A DNA stretch of 7,074 nt from CAYYMD01 sp964480425. GTDB taxonomy: Bacteria > Planctomycetota > Phycisphaerae > SM23-33. The stretch is from NCBI GenBank assembly GCA_964480425.1, contig CAYZPY010000131.1, positions 1-7,074 on the forward strand. The letters run 5' to 3'. This document shows positions 6,514 to 7,074 of this stretch, piece by piece. Numbering within the stretch: position 1 is the stretch's first letter; each line of letters begins with the position of its first letter. The notes under the pieces are model-generated. The model was not told the DNA's origin, did no database searches, and saw only the letters and a program-made list of their open reading frames with translations. The position numbers and the translations under genes are program-made.

Positions 6514-6672
6514 TTAAATAACGGGTGTTGTCCGGCATCGTCGCAAACGGAGAGAAACGCCGTTAGACCTTCCTGGAGATGTCAATACCATCGAGGGAGC
6601 ATGCTTTGATGGCCACCCTGATCCATCCGAGCCACGTTCTCTGAATTTGGCAACTCCGGGCCGCAATAGCAT
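6514..6672 (-). CDS. Possible small ORF, 52 codons, unrecognised
   Basis: Reads from ATG (plus CAT 6670-6672) to TAA, whose last bases merge into the AAGGAG of the next mini-frame, an arrangement that could allow reinitiation. AAAGGA lies about 10 bases upstream of the ATG. The product is basic and rich in Arg, Ser, Gly and Pro, with 'FRERGSDGSGWPSKH' in the middle, and has no signal peptide, membrane segment or domain I know. It may be chance or a remnant. Confidence 0.2.
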   Translation of the reverse strand: MLLRPGVAKFRERGSDGSGWPSKHAPSMVLTSPGRSNGVSLRLRRCRTTPVI

Positions 6673-6740
6673 TTCAAACTATCCTTTACATTCTTTTTGC
6701 GAGCGTAGCATTTTGTACACTCACATCCGGTCTACATCCT

Positions 6741-6803
6741 TTAAATAACACTTAAAGATAAACAGGAACTGGGTTTTTTGGCCCGATTGGCGGCGACGAG
6801 CAT
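6741..6803 (-). CDS. Possible 20-codon mini-ORF with strong ribosome binding site
   Basis: AGGAGGAGA (minus strand, 6819-6811) precedes an ATG that sits in the loop of a perfect hairpin. The peptide starts MLVAANRAKKP and ends in Val-Ile-stop. The Shine-Dalgarno sequence is the strongest in the window, yet the frame is tiny, so this is either a leader peptide, a decayed gene start or a regulatory site. Confidence 0.25.
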   Translation of the reverse strand: MLVAANRAKKPSSCLSLSVI

Positions 6804-6819
6804 TCGCCGCTCTCCTCCT
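6790..6819 (-). promoter_or_regulatory. Shine-Dalgarno plus hairpin with start codon in the loop
   Basis: On the - strand AGGAGGAGA is followed directly by GCGGCGA (6810-6804), a seven-base loop ATGCTCG (6803-6797) and TCGCCGC (6796-6790). The stem is perfect over 7 base pairs. The geometry resembles a translational control element, but no known class is matched. Confidence 0.4.
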
Positions 6820-6864
6820 ATACGAATTGGACTCCGCCGTTCCAAGCGGTCCAGAGCGAAATTT

Positions 6865-6892
6865 ATTATACCCGAAAGTCGGATTTGCCCAA
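6865..6892 (-). promoter_or_regulatory. Candidate sigma-70-type promoter for the PEP-CTERM leader
   Basis: A perfect TATAAT (minus strand 6870-6865) has TTGGGC (6892-6887) 16 bases upstream as a weak -35. The predicted start is near 6858. It lies about 58 bases downstream of the stop codon of the partial PEP-CTERM gene and drives towards the complete one. Confidence 0.45.
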
Positions 6893-6949
6893 GTTAAGTT
6901 TTATTTAAGAGTTATCCAATTTGTCGGAAATCGAAAAACCACGTAATAT

Positions 6950-7074
6950 CTATAGTCGGCGTTTGCGCAGCATCGCAACACAACCGCAACTTATCGTCAA
7001 TATCGCAGCGGGCTCGGGTATTGAGCCAATTGCTTTGTCTGTAAATGATTGTCGTAAGTAGACGTGAAAAAACT
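6950..7074 (-). CDS. PEP-CTERM protein, C-terminal end (5' part outside window)
   Basis: A frame open from the right edge gives 40 residues before TAG (plus CTA 6950-6952). It ends 'SIPEPAAILTISCGCVAMLR' followed by KRRL: the PEP triplet, a short hydrophobic membrane-spanning stretch and a basic cluster at the very end, which together are the whole PEP-CTERM signature. The two other frames on this strand here lack any such pattern. The preceding 'FFHVYLRQSFTDKAIG' is too little to classify the mature protein. No terminator is seen between its stop and the promoter candidate of the next gene, so read-through into the second PEP-CTERM gene is possible. Having no visible start, this gene is easily missed. 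Confidence 0.8.
   Translation of the reverse strand, partial: FFHVYLRQSFTDKAIGSIPEPAAILTISCGCVAMLRKRRL

Larger units (their letters stand above)
6396..6949 (-). other. Long spacer/leader upstream of the PEP-CTERM gene
   Basis: About 550 bases without a conventional gene. Read on the - strand it holds, in order: a TATAAT promoter candidate, a foldable segment (6833-6854 region), AGGAGGAGA with a hairpin carrying an ATG, a 20-codon frame, a 52-codon frame, a 14-codon frame and the ribosome binding site of the PEP-CTERM gene. If transcription starts at the TATAAT, the untranslated leader would be about 460 bases. No riboswitch class was recognised. Confidence 0.5.

Noticed and set aside
6514..6672. 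A structured RNA (SRP, 6S, riboswitch or group II intron domain) in the leader
   Set aside because: None of the core motifs of these RNAs could be found by eye on either strand; only simple hairpins are visible.
6917..7074. Another - strand frame open from the right edge, overlapping the PEP-CTERM tail
   Set aside because: It stays open for about 50 codons but shows no motif, while the frame one base away carries the full PEP-CTERM signature; both cannot be real.

Overview
The window reads as a chromosomal segment of a free-living planctomycete, most likely class Phycisphaerae. This is an inference from three things: two proteins ending in PEP-CTERM sorting tails (one of them with the planctomycete-style lead-in 'VVDTRCMPEP'), a LexA with an unusual one-residue-short recognition helix (KVTVFEHV), and a large cytoplasmic-looking GH35 protein beside an enolase-superfamily enzyme. 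Coding DNA is GC-rich with GGC/CGC/CTG codons, while the spacers are markedly more AT-rich. No tRNA, rRNA, CRISPR array, insertion sequence or integration site was seen.

Layout on the + strand: the last 72 codons of a metallo-beta-lactamase-fold hydrolase (1-219) end in a hairpin that overlaps the stop codon. A complete muconate-lactonizing-type enolase-superfamily enzyme follows (284-1435) with all catalytic residues present. After an AT-rich spacer of about 390 bases comes a 891-901 residue GH35 beta-galactosidase homologue (start 1828 or 1798, end 4503). Its fold signatures are clear, but the nucleophile glutamate is replaced by glutamine and several other active-site positions differ. After a 345-base spacer comes lexA (4849-5454), followed by three closely spaced hairpins.

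Layout on the - strand: a strong bidirectional intrinsic terminator (5627-5667) separates lexA from a convergent gene for a secreted 234-residue PEP-CTERM protein (5691-6395). Upstream of that gene lie about 550 bases without a conventional gene. They hold a perfect TATAAT box, a purine-rich ribosome-binding site next to a hairpin whose loop carries an ATG, and three very short frames, each with a Shine-Dalgarno-like sequence. At the right edge is the C-terminal end of a second PEP-CTERM protein (6950-7074, - strand), so two surface/exopolysaccharide-associated proteins lie in tandem.

How they may work together: the MBL hydrolase, the enolase-superfamily enzyme and the GH35 protein are co-oriented and could serve small-molecule or sugar catabolism, but the spacers argue against one tight operon and no substrate can be named. 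LexA is an independent SOS regulator. The PEP-CTERM pair belongs to the exosortase-dependent export system, whose sorting enzymes are not in the window. The points most worth following are the substituted GH35 active site and the long structured leader of the PEP-CTERM gene.
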